A stretch of DNA of 64,000 nucleotides from Gemmatimonadaceae bacterium (GTDB lineage Bacteria; Gemmatimonadota; Gemmatimonadetes; Gemmatimonadales; Gemmatimonadaceae): NCBI GenBank assembly GCA_020846935.1, contig JADLCY010000008.1:310001-374000 (forward strand). Direction: 5' to 3'. Numbering within the stretch: position 1 is the first letter of the stretch; each line of letters starts with the position of its first letter. The position numbers were made by a program, and so were the translations under genes. Shown piece by piece: positions 9,149-18,044 of this stretch. Below the pieces are notes generated by a model. The model was not told the DNA's origin, ran no database searches, and saw nothing but the letters and a program-made list of their open reading frames with translations.

Positions 9149-9511
9149 ATGGAAGTCCAGATCTTCGGTCACAAGAAGAGCGCCGAGACCCGCAAGGCCC
9201 TGCGGTTCTTTGCGGAGCGCCGCATCAAGACCCATTTCGTGGACCTGCATGAGCGAGCCGCATCACCGGGCGAACTGCGGCGATTTGCGCAACGGTTTGG
9301 CGTCACGGCGCTCGTCGACCGGGAGGCGCGGCGCTACGCCGAACTTGGCCTCGGTCCCGCGCGCTATTCGGACGAGCGGTGGCTCGCCCTCCTTGCCGAC
9401 GAGCCCCTGCTCCTCCGCGTGCCGCTCGTCCGGTTCCAACAACACCTGACGCTTGGCCTCGATGAGGCGGCGTGGGGAACGTGGCTCAAGGCACCGGGCA
9501 GCGCGAAATGA
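9149..9511 (+). CDS. ArsC/Spx-family thioredoxin-fold protein lacking the catalytic cysteine
   Basis: A 120-residue protein with the fold and length of the ArsC/Spx/YffB family. The segment IFGHKKSAETRKALRFF corresponds to the redox loop, but the usual cysteine (CxxC or CSTC) is replaced by KKSAE, so no thiol chemistry is expected there. The later VPLVRF motif matches the conserved part that follows the cis-proline in the family. Its stop overlaps the start of the ABC-F gene (ATGA), so the two are translationally coupled. It may be a binding or regulatory protein rather than a reductase. Confidence 0.8.
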   Translation: MEVQIFGHKKSAETRKALRFFAERRIKTHFVDLHERAASPGELRRFAQRFGVTALVDREARRYAELGLGPARYSDERWLALLADEPLLLRVPLVRFQQHLTLGLDEAAWGTWLKAPGSAK

Positions 9512-11475
9512 CCCAGCTGTCGCTCTCTGCGGTCAGCGTGCAGTACGGCGCGACCACGGTGCTGCACGACGTGACCTGCACGATTGGTGAGGGTGAGCGG
9601 TGGGGTGTGGTAGGACGCAACGGATCCGGCAAGACGTCGTTGTTTCGACTGCTGACTGGTGACCAGTCGCCGACCAGCGGGTCGATCGCCCGCACGCCGG
9701 GGCTCCGATTCGCCGTACTCGACCAGCATCGCGACTTCCCCGGAGCGACGACCGTATGGGGTGCGGTGGCTGAGGCGTTCCGGGCGCTGATCGACCTCGA
9801 GGACGACCTCGCGCTCCAGGCCAACGGCCTCGCCGAAGCGGGAGAGGGTGCCAGCAAGGCACAGCTGGATCGTTACGCGCGCGATCTCGAGCGCTTCGAA
9901 CACAGCGGTGGCTACACCTACCAATCCACCGTCGACGCGGTCCTCGAGGGTCTGGGGTTCAACGCCAGCGGGGCGCGGGAGATGCCGTTGGCGCACCTGA
10001 GTGGCGGCGAACGCGGCCGCGTGGCGCTCGCTCGGCAGCTGGCCATTCCCGCCGATGTGTTGCTGCTCGACGAGCCAACGAACCATCTCGATCTCGAGAC
10101 CACCAGGTGGCTCGAGGAGTTTCTGCGAGGCTCGCGCGAGACTCAGTTGATCATCTCACACGATCGCGCCTTTCTGGATCGGGTCGTCGATCACGTCCTG
10201 CACCTCGAAGACACCACGGCGGTTGCCTATGGTGTCGGCTACGCCGACTTCATCAGACAACGCGCGGAACGCCGGCTGTCACAGCAGCGCTCGTTCGACC
10301 GACAGGCGAAGGCGATCGCGCGCGAAGAAGACTACGTGCGCCGCAACATCGCGGGACAGAACTCGAAGCAAGCCAAGGGGCGGCGCAAGCGGCTGGAGTG
10401 GCTGCCCCGACTCACGCCGCCGCCCGATGACGAAACCGCGATGAGCGTGCGGTTTGAGGCCCGCGAACGCGGCGGCGACCAGGTCGTCGTGTGTGAGCGC
10501 GTCGAGGTGCACATGGGCGATCGCGTGCTGCTGCGGCCGTTCACCGGATGGGTCCGACGTGGCGACGTGATTGGTCTGGTCGGACCCAACGGCACCGGCA
10601 AGTCCACGCTCCTCCGTTCCATTGTGGGCGCGCGCGCGCTGACCAGCGGTGAGATTCGCGTCGGTGGGGCGATCCAGACGGCGATGTACACGCAGGACTT
10701 CGCGAACGTCCCGCGAGACAAATCGCTCTACGACATCATTGCCGACCTGCGCCCGATGTGGGAACGCGGTGCGGTGATGGGCCACCTGGGCCGGGTGCAG
10801 TTCTCCGGCGACGAGACCCGACGATCCACGTCATCACTTTCCGGTGGCGAGCTTGCGCGCCTTGCGCTCGCCATGATGATGCTGGACGGCGCCAACTTCC
10901 TGATCTTTGACGAGCCGACAAACCACCTCGATGTGGAGTCCATCGAGGCGCTCGAGGACGCGATCGAGCGCTACGACGGGACCGTCCTTCTGGTGAGTCA
11001 TGATCGCGAACTGCTGCGGAAGCTGACCACACGCGTGTGGGACCTGCGTGACGGCCACATGCGTGTGTTCGACGGCCCATTCGACGAGTGGGAGGAGGTG
11101 CGCGAGCGCGAAGAGGTGGCAAGGGTCGCCCGCGAAGCCGAACGCACGGCGGCGGTGCGGGAGCGCGAACGCGACATCGAGCGGCGCCATGCGGACGCGA
11201 CGGCGCGGGCACGAACCTCATCGCGCGAGCTCCGCCGCGCCGTGGACACGGCCGAGGCGGATGTGCTGTCCCTGGAGGTTCGGGTGACCGATCTGACGAC
11301 CCGGATGGCGGACCCCGAACTCTACGATGGCACGCCGGGCGCGATCAGCCGTGCCGAAGCGCTGGCGCGGGAGCTCGAGGAAACGCGCCGGGCCCTCTCG
11401 CGGGCAATGGCGGTGTGGGAGCAGGCCATGGAGGCGGCGGACCATGACGCCCAGACATCGCCCCAAGGCCGATAG
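9508..11475 (+). CDS. ABC-F family ATPase (Uup/Ettl-type ribosome-associated factor)
   Basis: A soluble twin-cassette ATPase of 655 residues without membrane segments. Cassette 1 has GRNGSGKT, LSGGERGR and LLLDEPTNHLD; cassette 2 has GPNGTGKST, LSGGELAR and LIFDEPTNHLD. A basic linker between the cassettes fits the P-site tRNA interaction motif, and the Arg/Glu-rich C-terminus is a coiled coil, as in Uup. ABC-F proteins act on the ribosome to relieve stalling or regulate translation; some give antibiotic resistance, but nothing here points to that. ATG 9508 overlaps the stop of the preceding gene. Confidence 0.92.
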   Translation: MTQLSLSAVSVQYGATTVLHDVTCTIGEGERWGVVGRNGSGKTSLFRLLTGDQSPTSGSIARTPGLRFAVLDQHRDFPGATTVWGAVAEAFRALIDLEDDLALQANGLAEAGEGASKAQLDRYARDLERFEHSGGYTYQSTVDAVLEGLGFNASGAREMPLAHLSGGERGRVALARQLAIPADVLLLDEPTNHLDLETTRWLEEFLRGSRETQLIISHDRAFLDRVVDHVLHLEDTTAVAYGVGYADFIRQRAERRLSQQRSFDRQAKAIAREEDYVRRNIAGQNSKQAKGRRKRLEWLPRLTPPPDDETAMSVRFEARERGGDQVVVCERVEVHMGDRVLLRPFTGWVRRGDVIGLVGPNGTGKSTLLRSIVGARALTSGEIRVGGAIQTAMYTQDFANVPRDKSLYDIIADLRPMWERGAVMGHLGRVQFSGDETRRSTSSLSGGELARLALAMMMLDGANFLIFDEPTNHLDVESIEALEDAIERYDGTVLLVSHDRELLRKLTTRVWDLRDGHMRVFDGPFDEWEEVREREEVARVAREAERTAAVRERERDIERRHADATARARTSSRELRRAVDTAEADVLSLEVRVTDLTTRMADPELYDGTPGAISRAEALARELEETRRALSRAMAVWEQAMEAADHDAQTSPQGR

Positions 11476-11491
11476 AGAAAGCCTTGAACAC

Positions 11492-11506
11492 CGATAACGA
11501 TTATCA
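11492..11506. promoter_or_regulatory. Fur/Mur-like 7-1-7 inverted repeat upstream of terC
   Basis: CGATAACGATTATCA matches the Fur-family 7-1-7 pattern TGATAAT-N-ATTATCA at all but two positions. It lies about 80 bp before the terC start. TerC proteins export manganese in other bacteria, so control by a Mn- or Fe-sensing Fur-family protein is plausible. This is inference from one site. Confidence 0.45.
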
Positions 11507-11582
11507 GGTGAACGACCAGCGCGGGTCGCGGTAGTTTTCCCGAAGCGTCTGGCAGGACACCGACAGTCACACACGCCGGAGA

Positions 11583-12608
11583 TTGGTCATCACACAGGAA
11601 CTGTTGGCCTGGGTCGGCTTCATCGTTTTCGTCGTCGTGGTGCTGGCGGTGGACCTCGGCGTGCTGAACCGCAAGGCACACGTCGTCACGATTCGCGAGG
11701 CGCTCACGTTCACGGCTGGACTGGCCGTGCTTGCCCTGGCGTTCAACGCGCTCGTGTACGTGATGTACGAACATCACTGGCTCGGGCTGGGCTCCCACGT
11801 CGACAAACTCGACGGCCTGACCAACGATGGCCGACTGGCCGCCGTGAAGTTCTTCACGGGCTACATCATCGAGATCTCGCTCAGTGCGGACAACGTGTTC
11901 GTGATGGCGATGATCTTTCAGTACCTGCGCGTGCCGTCGCAGTACCAGCATCGCGTGTTGTTCTGGGGCATCCTCGGCGCCCTCGTGATGCGCGGCGTCA
12001 TGATCGTGCTTGGGGCGACGCTGATTGCCCGGTACCACTGGATCCTGTACGTCTTCGGCGCGTTTCTGGTGTTCACGGCCGTGCGGATGCTGGTACAGAA
12101 GTCGTCCGACGATGATGTAAGCGACTCCGCGGTGATCCGATGGGTGCGGCGATTCTTCCCGGTGACGCCGACGTACCACGGGCAACGGTTCGCCATCCTG
12201 CAGGACGGGCGACGTGTGCTCACACCGCTGGCTGTGGCGCTGGTACTCGTGGAGACGACGGATCTCGTGTTCGCCGTGGACTCGATCCCGGCCATCTTCG
12301 CGATCACCACCGATCCCTTCATCGTCTTCACGAGCAACGTCTTCGCGATTCTCGGGCTGCGGTCCCTGTACTTTGCCCTGGCGGGAGCGATGGAGAAGTT
12401 CCGCTACCTCAAGGTGTCGCTCGCGGCGATCCTGGCGCTGGTGGGCATCAAGATGCTCGTCGCCGACCTGCTCAAACGCTACATCGGGCCCTCGTTCAAC
12501 TTCTACCTGCTGGGCATGGTGGCCCTGATCCTCCTCATCGGTGTTCTGGCGAGCGTGGTGGCTGCGCGACGCGAGACCGGACAGGACCAGGGCGTGCTGA
12601 CTGACTGA
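11583..12608 (+). CDS. terC: TerC/Alx-family membrane protein (probable manganese exporter)
   Basis: A 341-residue integral membrane protein with seven to nine hydrophobic helices. The two family metal-site motifs are present: SLSADNVFV near residue 100 and TTDLVFAVDSIPAIF near residue 225, with aspartates and asparagine in the membrane core. Characterised TerC/Alx members export Mn(II) and support metalation of exported proteins. The frame opens with TTG at 11583, which has no spaced ribosome-binding site; TTG 11604 is an alternative. A Fur-like box lies upstream and a strong bidirectional terminator follows. Confidence 0.92.
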   Translation: MVITQELLAWVGFIVFVVVVLAVDLGVLNRKAHVVTIREALTFTAGLAVLALAFNALVYVMYEHHWLGLGSHVDKLDGLTNDGRLAAVKFFTGYIIEISLSADNVFVMAMIFQYLRVPSQYQHRVLFWGILGALVMRGVMIVLGATLIARYHWILYVFGAFLVFTAVRMLVQKSSDDDVSDSAVIRWVRRFFPVTPTYHGQRFAILQDGRRVLTPLAVALVLVETTDLVFAVDSIPAIFAITTDPFIVFTSNVFAILGLRSLYFALAGAMEKFRYLKVSLAAILALVGIKMLVADLLKRYIGPSFNFYLLGMVALILLIGVLASVVAARRETGQDQGVLTD

Positions 12609-12696
12609 GCACACCGGGGCGCGGATCGAATCCGCCTGCCGATTGCCCGGCCTCGCAAGCAGCGCTGTACGACGGCACCGAGGCTGAGGGATGAAA

Positions 12697-12733
12697 CACG
12701 AACGGGGGCCTCGGTGAGAGGCCCCCGTTCGTG
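12697..12733. terminator. Bidirectional intrinsic terminator between terC and cold-shock gene
   Basis: A perfect 16-bp stem (12697-12712 with 12718-12733) and 5-base loop, GC-rich in the centre. It sits between the convergent terC and cold-shock genes and can serve both. The flanking T-tracts are weak. Confidence 0.85.
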
Positions 12734-12747
12734 CAGACTCCTCGGGC

Positions 12748-12960
12748 TTACGCGCTGAGACGCGTAACACCTTCCGCAGCCGGACCCTTCTCGCCCTGCA
12801 CGATCTCGAACTCCACCGCGTCGCCTTCGGCGAGCGTCTTGAAGCCGGAACCCTGGATCGCGCTGTAGTGCACGAAGCAATCCTTGGTACCGTTGTCGGG
12901 CGTGATGAAGCCAAAGCCCTTCGCGTCGTTGAACCACTTCACCTTGCCGGTCGTACGCAT
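12748..12960 (-). CDS. Cold-shock protein (CspA family)
   Basis: A 70-residue single OB-fold protein that binds single-stranded RNA and DNA. RNP1 (KGFGFITP) and RNP2-like (DCFVHYSAI) motifs are intact. An AAGGAG ribosome-binding site lies 7 bases before ATG 12960. A -35/-10 pair at 13104-13131 would give an mRNA leader of about 135 bases, the long structured type known for cold-shock genes. A second copy lies at 62548-62754. Confidence 0.96.
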   Translation of the reverse strand: MRTTGKVKWFNDAKGFGFITPDNGTKDCFVHYSAIQGSGFKTLAEGDAVEFEIVQGEKGPAAEGVTRLSA

Positions 12961-13103
12961 ACATCTGCTCCTTGGAAGTGTTGCTTGTCGTCAAGGAGCG
13001 CGCAGCGCTGAGCCCTGACAAAAGCTGTTCTGCGGAACCCAGAGGCTCGTTAGGCGATCCCTCCGCATTGGATCACGGCGCCAGGCAGCGGCGACGAGCG
13101 GCA

Positions 13104-13131
13104 CGAATATACGGGCCCCAGGCGACGTCAA
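13104..13131 (-). promoter_or_regulatory. Probable promoter of the cold-shock gene
   Basis: On the minus strand TTGACG (13126-13131) and TATTCG (13104-13109) are separated by 16 bp in a locally AT-richer patch. Transcription from here would give a 5' leader of about 135 nt before the cold-shock start. Confidence 0.5.
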
Positions 13132-13169
13132 CAATGCGGCGGGTTCGCGGTCGGCCGGCATCGACCGGG

Positions 13170-13628
13170 TCAGGGCTGCTGAATGGGGCGCGCACCGACG
13201 CCGTAGTACTGGGTCTCGCCAAAGCAGGACAGGATCACGCCCTTGTGTTCCTCATACGTCAGCTCCACCTGACGCCCGATCAACTGCCCGATGGCGGCTG
13301 CCGTGCGATCGTTCCGCACGGTGAAGGGGAACGTGACCGGGAGGCTGCCGGGGACCGGCGCGACCTGCAGCTCGCCCTCCCACGTTTTGCAGATCCAGCC
13401 CTTCTTCGAGAGCTTCATGAGCACACCGGCGCGATGACCCGATGAGTAGGTGAAGGTCATGGCGGCGTACGACCAGACGAACAGCGCCAACAGCGGAACG
13501 CCAAAAAGCGTCAGCAGCGTGAGCTTCCCCCAATGCCGGCGGGCGAAGCTCTTGCGGGGGGGAGGGGCGAGGGCCGCGACGTCTTCGGTGTTCAGTTCGC
13601 GGTCGGGAAGTCCGGGATCCTGGGCCAT
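13170..13628 (-). CDS. Single-pass membrane protein of unknown function
   Basis: A 152-residue protein with a basic cytoplasmic N-terminus, one transmembrane helix (LTLLTLFGVPLLALFVWSYAA, residues about 36-56) and a soluble extracytoplasmic domain containing SGHRAGVLMKLSKKGWICKTWEGEL. That last motif recalls small anchored proteins seen in Bacteroidota that are sometimes misnamed dehydrogenases; no catalytic residues are evident. It is divergent from ispG, with 53 bp between the starts. Confidence 0.75.
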   Translation of the reverse strand: MAQDPGLPDRELNTEDVAALAPPPRKSFARRHWGKLTLLTLFGVPLLALFVWSYAAMTFTYSSGHRAGVLMKLSKKGWICKTWEGELQVAPVPGSLPVTFPFTVRNDRTAAAIGQLIGRQVELTYEEHKGVILSCFGETQYYGVGARPIQQP

Positions 13629-13681
13629 GATGCGGGCGAGGGCTGCTACCTTTGACCGGTCAGCAGCATGGGGAAGGCAGA

Positions 13682-14905
13682 GTGACGTTCAAGAGACGTC
13701 GGCATACGGTGACGGTCGCGGTGGGTGGGGTCAAGGTTGGATCGGGCCATCCGGTGGTCGTCCAGTCGATGACGAACACCGACACGGCCGATGCCGCCGC
13801 GACGGCTGATCAGGTGCAGGCCCTGGCGGAGGCTGGTTCCCAGCTCGTGCGCGTCACGGTGAACACCGATGAGGCGGCGGAGGCGGTCCCGGAGCTGATC
13901 CGGCGTCTCGAAGACCGAGGGTGCCAAGTCCCCATCGTGGGCGACTTCCACTACAACGGTCATCTCCTGCTGACTCGCCACCCGCAGTGTGCGCGTGCCC
14001 TCGCCAAGTACCGGATCAATCCAGGCAACGTCGGGAGCAAGCGACGGGACGAGAACTTTCGGACCATCGCGCAGGTGGCCGCCGACGAGGGAAAGCCGGT
14101 GCGAATCGGCGTGAACTGGGGGTCGCTCGACCAGGATCTCCTGACGCAGATGATGGACGACAACGCCCGTGATGCGCAGCCGCGTGACGCGAGGGACGTG
14201 TACATCGAGGCCATGCTGGAGAGCGCGCTCCGGTCTGCGGCTCTCGCCGAGGACGTGGGGCTCGCGCACGACCGCATCATCATCTCGGCCAAGGTGTCGC
14301 AGGTGCAGGACCTGGTTGAGGTGTATCGTCGCCTTGGGACCCGCTGCGACTTTCCGTTGCACCTCGGCCTCACCGAGGCCGGTCTGGGGAGCAAGGGGAT
14401 CATTGCGAGCACCGCGGGTCTCTCGATCCTGCTCGCCGAGGGGATCGGTGACACGATTCGCGTTTCGCTGACGCCGCGGCCCGGGGGCGACCGCACGGAA
14501 GAGGTGTTCGTGGCGCAGCAGGTGCTCCAGTCCCTGGGCCTGCGTGCCTTTGCGCCGCAGGTCACGGCCTGCCCCGGGTGCGGGCGAACAACCAGCACCT
14601 TCTTTCAACACATGGCAGAAGACATTCAGCACTTCCTGCGCGAGCAGATGCCAGAGTGGCGGCAGCGGTACACCGGCGTGGAGGAACTCAAGGTCGCCGT
14701 GATGGGGTGCGTGGTGAACGGGCCCGGTGAGTCGAAGCACGCGAACATCGGGATCTCCCTGCCGGGTACGTTCGAGGAACCCAAGGCACCCGTGTACGTG
14801 GATGGGGCGTTGCGCACCACACTCAAGGGCGACCGGATCGTCCCGGAGTTCCTGGAGATCCTCGAGTCGTACGTCGCCGAACGCTACGGCGGTGGAGCCC
14901 GCTAG
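13682..14905 (+). CDS. ispG: 4-hydroxy-3-methylbut-2-enyl diphosphate synthase (IspG/GcpE)
   Basis: The penultimate enzyme of the non-mevalonate isoprenoid pathway, converting MEcPP to HMBPP with a [4Fe-4S] cluster. From GTG 13682 (upstream GGGGAAGG) it has 407 residues. Family marks are VQSMTNTDT near the N-terminus, NPGNVG, and the C-terminal cluster cysteines in CPGCGR and [10 protein letters not shown]. It is the short bacterial form without the extra central domain of plants. It ends 4 bp into the convergent HD-domain gene. Confidence 0.97.
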   Translation: MTFKRRRHTVTVAVGGVKVGSGHPVVVQSMTNTDTADAAATADQVQALAEAGSQLVRVTVNTDEAAEAVPELIRRLEDRGCQVPIVGDFHYNGHLLLTRHPQCARALAKYRINPGNVGSKRRDENFRTIAQVAADEGKPVRIGVNWGSLDQDLLTQMMDDNARDAQPRDARDVYIEAMLESALRSAALAEDVGLAHDRIIISAKVSQVQDLVEVYRRLGTRCDFPLHLGLTEAGLGSKGIIASTAGLSILLAEGIGDTIRVSLTPRPGGDRTEEVFVAQQVLQSLGLRAFAPQVTACPGCGRTTSTFFQHMAEDIQHFLREQMPEWRQRYTGVEELKVAVMGCVVNGPGESKHANIGISLPGTFEEPKAPVYVDGALRTTLKGDRIVPEFLEILESYVAERYGGGAR

Positions 14906-15504
14906 CCGGGAAGCGACTCCAGTTCGCGCACGACCTGCGCATACTCGTCCATGATCGGCGCGTCAAATCCCATGGCCACGAGGCGGTCATGAACCCGGCG
15001 GTACCAGCGCACCGCAGTGTCACGCCCACCCGAGAGGCGGCTCCACACGGAGGCCGGGTCGACCGTGCGGCGAACGTCGGCCACGAGTGAGGCGGCACCG
15101 TGCAATTTGTCAGCGGCGCAGACCCACCGGGCCGCGGGCGTCGCGGCCGCCAGTCGAGCGAGCAGATCATCGCGCCGTTCGTCAGGGGTGAGTTCGACGC
15201 CTTCATCGTCGGCGCGACGCTGGGTGACGCTCACCAGCGTGGTGAACACGCCCGCGCCGAACTTCTCGGACAATCGCTGTTGCAGCACCTCGCGTGAATA
15301 GCCGTCCCGCGACCAGTCGTCAACGACGTCGTGCAGGATCCCCGCAATGACGATCGACTCGTCCTGGCCATAGCGCGTGAGAATGATTGCCACGTTGGCC
15401 GGCTGCGTCAGGTACGGGGCCCGCATGCCCCGGCGCACCTGCTGATCGTGGTGCTTGGCCGCAAAGGCCAGTGCGTGGTTGATGCGGTCGGAGTATCCGG
15501 TCAC
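14902..15504 (-). CDS. HD-domain phosphohydrolase (RelA/SpoT hydrolase-like)
   Basis: About 200 residues from GTG 15504. It carries the helical HD fold of guanosine-pentaphosphate hydrolases: [12 protein letters not shown], the metal motif GILHDVVDD, and later AADKLHG. There is no synthetase, TGS or ACT domain, so it is a stand-alone small hydrolase candidate, similar in size to Mesh1-like proteins, and could cleave (p)ppGpp or another nucleotide. The frame continues upstream to 15633, but that part looks non-coding. It overlaps ispG tail-to-tail by 4 bp. Confidence 0.8.
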   Translation of the reverse strand: MTGYSDRINHALAFAAKHHDQQVRRGMRAPYLTQPANVAIILTRYGQDESIVIAGILHDVVDDWSRDGYSREVLQQRLSEKFGAGVFTTLVSVTQRRADDEGVELTPDERRDDLLARLAAATPAARWVCAADKLHGAASLVADVRRTVDPASVWSRLSGGRDTAVRWYRRVHDRLVAMGFDAPIMDEYAQVVRELESLPG

Positions 15505-15562
15505 GACACGTCGAGGGAGGGTGCGGGACAACTTATGCCGTGAATCGCAACCGCGGCAAACC

Positions 15563-17239
15563 TCACCCAGCGAGCGCGACGACGGGGACGCGACCTTGCC
15601 AGAGCACCACGCCGCGCACGCGCGCCCCGGCATCGATCAGCGTGGCCACTGCGCGTGCCAGCGTCGCGAGTCGTGTGGTGCCCTGGACGGCACAGACGAT
15701 CACGTCATCGCCCGCACGAACCTTCTGCGCCAGCAGGGATGGCGAGACGATCACCGTCGCATCATGGCGCCGCGCGGCGCGCACGACATCGGCGACGAGT
15801 GCCTGACCTTCGGATGGCCCGAGAGAACGGTCGCGCGTCCCGCTTGGCAACACATCCATCGTGCGGCTGCGGCCGACGGCGACGGTGTGCAACGATTCTG
15901 TCCACCTGCGCAGGTTGGCGACCACCGCGGCAAGGCCCGGTGAATCGGGAAGCTGGAGGACGTGACGTACGGGGCTCGCTGCAAAGTCGGTATCGACCAG
16001 CAGCGTTGACCGCGCGTCCACGGCGAGGACGGCCGCGAGATTGGCGCCAACGATTGCGGAGACCACCGAGTCGTCGCCGGTGACCGTCACGATCCCCTCG
16101 CGCGGCCAGAGCGACGTGAGATGCCACGCGAGGATGCGGTACTCGTCCGACGTGGGGTCGAGCAAGGGCGCGATCGAACGATCGGCCGCCCGTCGCGCCC
16201 GCTGTGCAGGAACCTCCCGGCGGCTGGCCATCGTCAGTACCCGCAGTCCGGACAAGCGCTCCGCTTCAGCGGCATCCGCCACGCGTGGGCTGCGCATTTC
16301 ATCGGTGAGCGCGAAGGCGAACGCCAGGAACACTGCGACCACGGCAGCGCCCGCGAGCATCACGGGCAGCGGGGCAAGCTGCGTCCGACGGCGCTCGACG
16401 GCCGCGGCGCTGTCGCGGGCGGCGTTCGTGAGATGTGCGCTCGCCAAGGTTCGGTCAGCGGCGACCGCTGCCACGCGCGCTCGGCCGAGTGCGAGCGACG
16501 CCTGCAAGGTGTCGGGCAGCGGACCCACGACTGGTGCATCGCCGGTCGTGGGCGAAGGGGTCGCGGCCGCCATGTCGTGGCGCAAGCGCGCGAGTTCCTC
16601 CTCACCAAGCGCCTGAAGCGAGCGGCCCAGTTCGTTGGCGCGCGTAGTCAGCGCCACAAAGACCGGATCAACGGTCGCTCCGCCACCGAGGTCGTCACGC
16701 TCGCGCTCGACATCGATGAGCGAGTCGACCAGCGCGCGCGCGCGGACATCAGCACGTAGCGCAGCGGATTCCCCAAGCGCGCGATAGCTGGCAGTGAGCG
16801 GAGCCGCAGCTACGCGCTGGAGCAGGGCTGACAGCGTTCGCACCAAACCCGCAAGCGAATCGCTGCGAACCGAGTCAGCCGCTGGCGCTGGCAGCGCGGT
16901 TGCGGCCGCCAGGGCGCGAGCGTGGGCGACGCGCGCGGCTGCCAGGAGCGCTTCTGCGTCGGCAACCGCAGTGCGCGCCGCTGCGGCGCGGCGGCCCAGC
17001 GCCACGGTGTCGAGACGTGTGGTGGCCGGAGGATTCACCAAGGTCCGGATGCCTTCGACGCCGCGTGGCAACACCAGGTACAGGACAAGTAGCGCGGTGA
17101 AGGCGACACCTCCGAGTACCAGCAGGCGCCGCCCGCGCCGCAGCACATTCGTCGCGCGTGCGCCGAGCCAGGCGCCGCGCGAGGGAAGGCGCAGGCGGCG
17201 TGAGACGGACGGAAAGCGAGTAGCGGCGGACGAGTCCAT
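15563..17239 (-). CDS. Wzz/BY-kinase-like membrane protein with degenerate ATPase
   Basis: A 558-residue protein resembling a polysaccharide co-polymerase fused to a bacterial tyrosine kinase. It has an N-terminal membrane helix (residues about 38-58), a long Ala/Arg/Glu-rich periplasmic coiled coil, a second helix near 300, and a cytoplasmic domain of the CpsD/CapB type. The usual P-loop (GEGKS/T) is replaced by TGDDSVVSA, while the Walker A'-like STLLVDTDF remains. ATP binding is therefore doubtful and no C-terminal tyrosine cluster is present. No polysaccharide genes are adjacent, so its role may be structural. Confidence 0.65.
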   Translation of the reverse strand: MDSSAATRFPSVSRRLRLPSRGAWLGARATNVLRRGRRLLVLGGVAFTALLVLYLVLPRGVEGIRTLVNPPATTRLDTVALGRRAAAARTAVADAEALLAAARVAHARALAAATALPAPAADSVRSDSLAGLVRTLSALLQRVAAAPLTASYRALGESAALRADVRARALVDSLIDVERERDDLGGGATVDPVFVALTTRANELGRSLQALGEEELARLRHDMAAATPSPTTGDAPVVGPLPDTLQASLALGRARVAAVAADRTLASAHLTNAARDSAAAVERRRTQLAPLPVMLAGAAVVAVFLAFAFALTDEMRSPRVADAAEAERLSGLRVLTMASRREVPAQRARRAADRSIAPLLDPTSDEYRILAWHLTSLWPREGIVTVTGDDSVVSAIVGANLAAVLAVDARSTLLVDTDFAASPVRHVLQLPDSPGLAAVVANLRRWTESLHTVAVGRSRTMDVLPSGTRDRSLGPSEGQALVADVVRAARRHDATVIVSPSLLAQKVRAGDDVIVCAVQGTTRLATLARAVATLIDAGARVRGVVLWQGRVPVVALAG

Positions 17240-17296
17240 GAGGGGACGACAGCACTGTGGTCCCTTACAGACTCACCATTGTCTCGCCGGGTTGCA

Positions 17297-17333
17297 AGAA
17301 AAAGCGCGGGGGTGCCCGAGAGCACCCCCGCGC
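17297..17333 (-). terminator. Intrinsic terminator of the cupredoxin gene
   Basis: A perfect 12-bp GC-rich stem (17304-17315 with 17322-17333), 6-base loop, followed on the minus strand by TTTTTCT. It sits 20 bp after the cupredoxin stop. Confidence 0.93.
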
Positions 17334-17352
17334 CGTGCGCCGTGTAACGCGC

Positions 17353-17847
17353 TTACTCGACGGTGATGACCATGGTCATGCCCATCGCGAGGTGCGGCGT
17401 GCAGATAACGTTGTACTTGCCGGGCTTGATGTTGCCCAGCGAGACCTGCCACGCTTCGTTCGCGTTCATGAGCATCGGGCTCGAGAACTCGCCCGGCGAG
17501 TTGGGCATGTTCGCCTGCAGCTGCGCCTTCTGGTCTTCCGGTATCGTGGCCGCATCAAACGCAATGTTGTGTGGGCCACCCGAGACCATGATGAAATTGA
17601 TCCCATCACCGGACTTCACGGTGAGCGTAGCGGGGTCGAAGCGGTACCCCTTGTCGTCGCCGACCATCTTCACTTCGTGCACGGTGCCGGTGACCGGCGC
17701 CGCTGCGACCGTGCCCGTCGGCGCGGCCGCGGCGGCCGGAGCGGGAGCCGCCGTGGTGGCGGCGGAGTCAGTCGTCTTTGTCTCGCCACCGCCGCACGCA
17801 GCCAGCAGCGCGGCGCTCGCGACAACAGCCATTCCGATGAAACGCAT
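17353..17847 (-). CDS. Plastocyanin/azurin-like cupredoxin lipoprotein
   Basis: A 164-residue secreted blue-copper-type protein. A signal peptide ends in a lipobox-like LLAAC (Cys at residue 18), then comes an Ala/Pro/Thr linker and a C-terminal cupredoxin domain. Copper ligands are visible as His in GGPHNIAF and the C-terminal Cys-His-Met set in ICTPHLAMGM. It probably carries electrons at the outer face of the cytoplasmic membrane or in the periplasm. It is monocistronic, with its own terminator and two adjoining palindromes about 50-90 bp upstream of its start. Confidence 0.92.
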   Translation of the reverse strand: MRFIGMAVVASAALLAACGGGETKTTDSAATTAAPAPAAAAAPTGTVAAAPVTGTVHEVKMVGDDKGYRFDPATLTVKSGDGINFIMVSGGPHNIAFDAATIPEDQKAQLQANMPNSPGEFSSPMLMNANEAWQVSLGNIKPGKYNVICTPHLAMGMTMVITVE

Positions 17848-17895
17848 GTGCTAGAGGCCTCCAGAGCCGTCCAGGAAAACACCCGAGGATGGGTT

Positions 17896-17935
17896 GCTCG
17901 CAGGGCCCTGCGAGCATTGTGAATTTATTCACAAT
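17896..17935. promoter_or_regulatory. Two abutting palindromes: 20-bp perfect repeat and Crp/Fnr-type site
   Basis: Bases 17896-17915 form a perfect 20-bp palindrome (arm GCTCGCAGGG). Directly next to it, 17916-17935 has 9-bp arms (ATTGTGAAT/ATTCACAAT) around TT, containing TGTGA-N6-TCACA, an exact match to the Crp consensus. They lie between the divergent cupredoxin gene and the his leader promoter, nearer the cupredoxin gene, and probably control it. Confidence 0.65.
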
Positions 17936-18044
17936 CACCCAGAAGTTGTAGTGGCAATGTTGGAATCCCAACTACCAGCGCAAGGCCTGCGGAGGTCCCT
18001 GAGGGCGACCCCCATCCCCCGGAGGCCGGCACTGTCCGCACGCA

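Noticed and set aside
11476-11582. Possible manganese (yybP-ykoY) riboswitch before terC
   Set aside because: The conserved loops of that riboswitch are absent; a Fur-like box is the only pattern seen.
11322-12914. A 530-residue open frame on the minus strand
   Set aside because: It is antisense to the ABC-F and terC genes, is His/Arg/Gln-rich and lacks any domain; both plus-strand genes have intact motifs.
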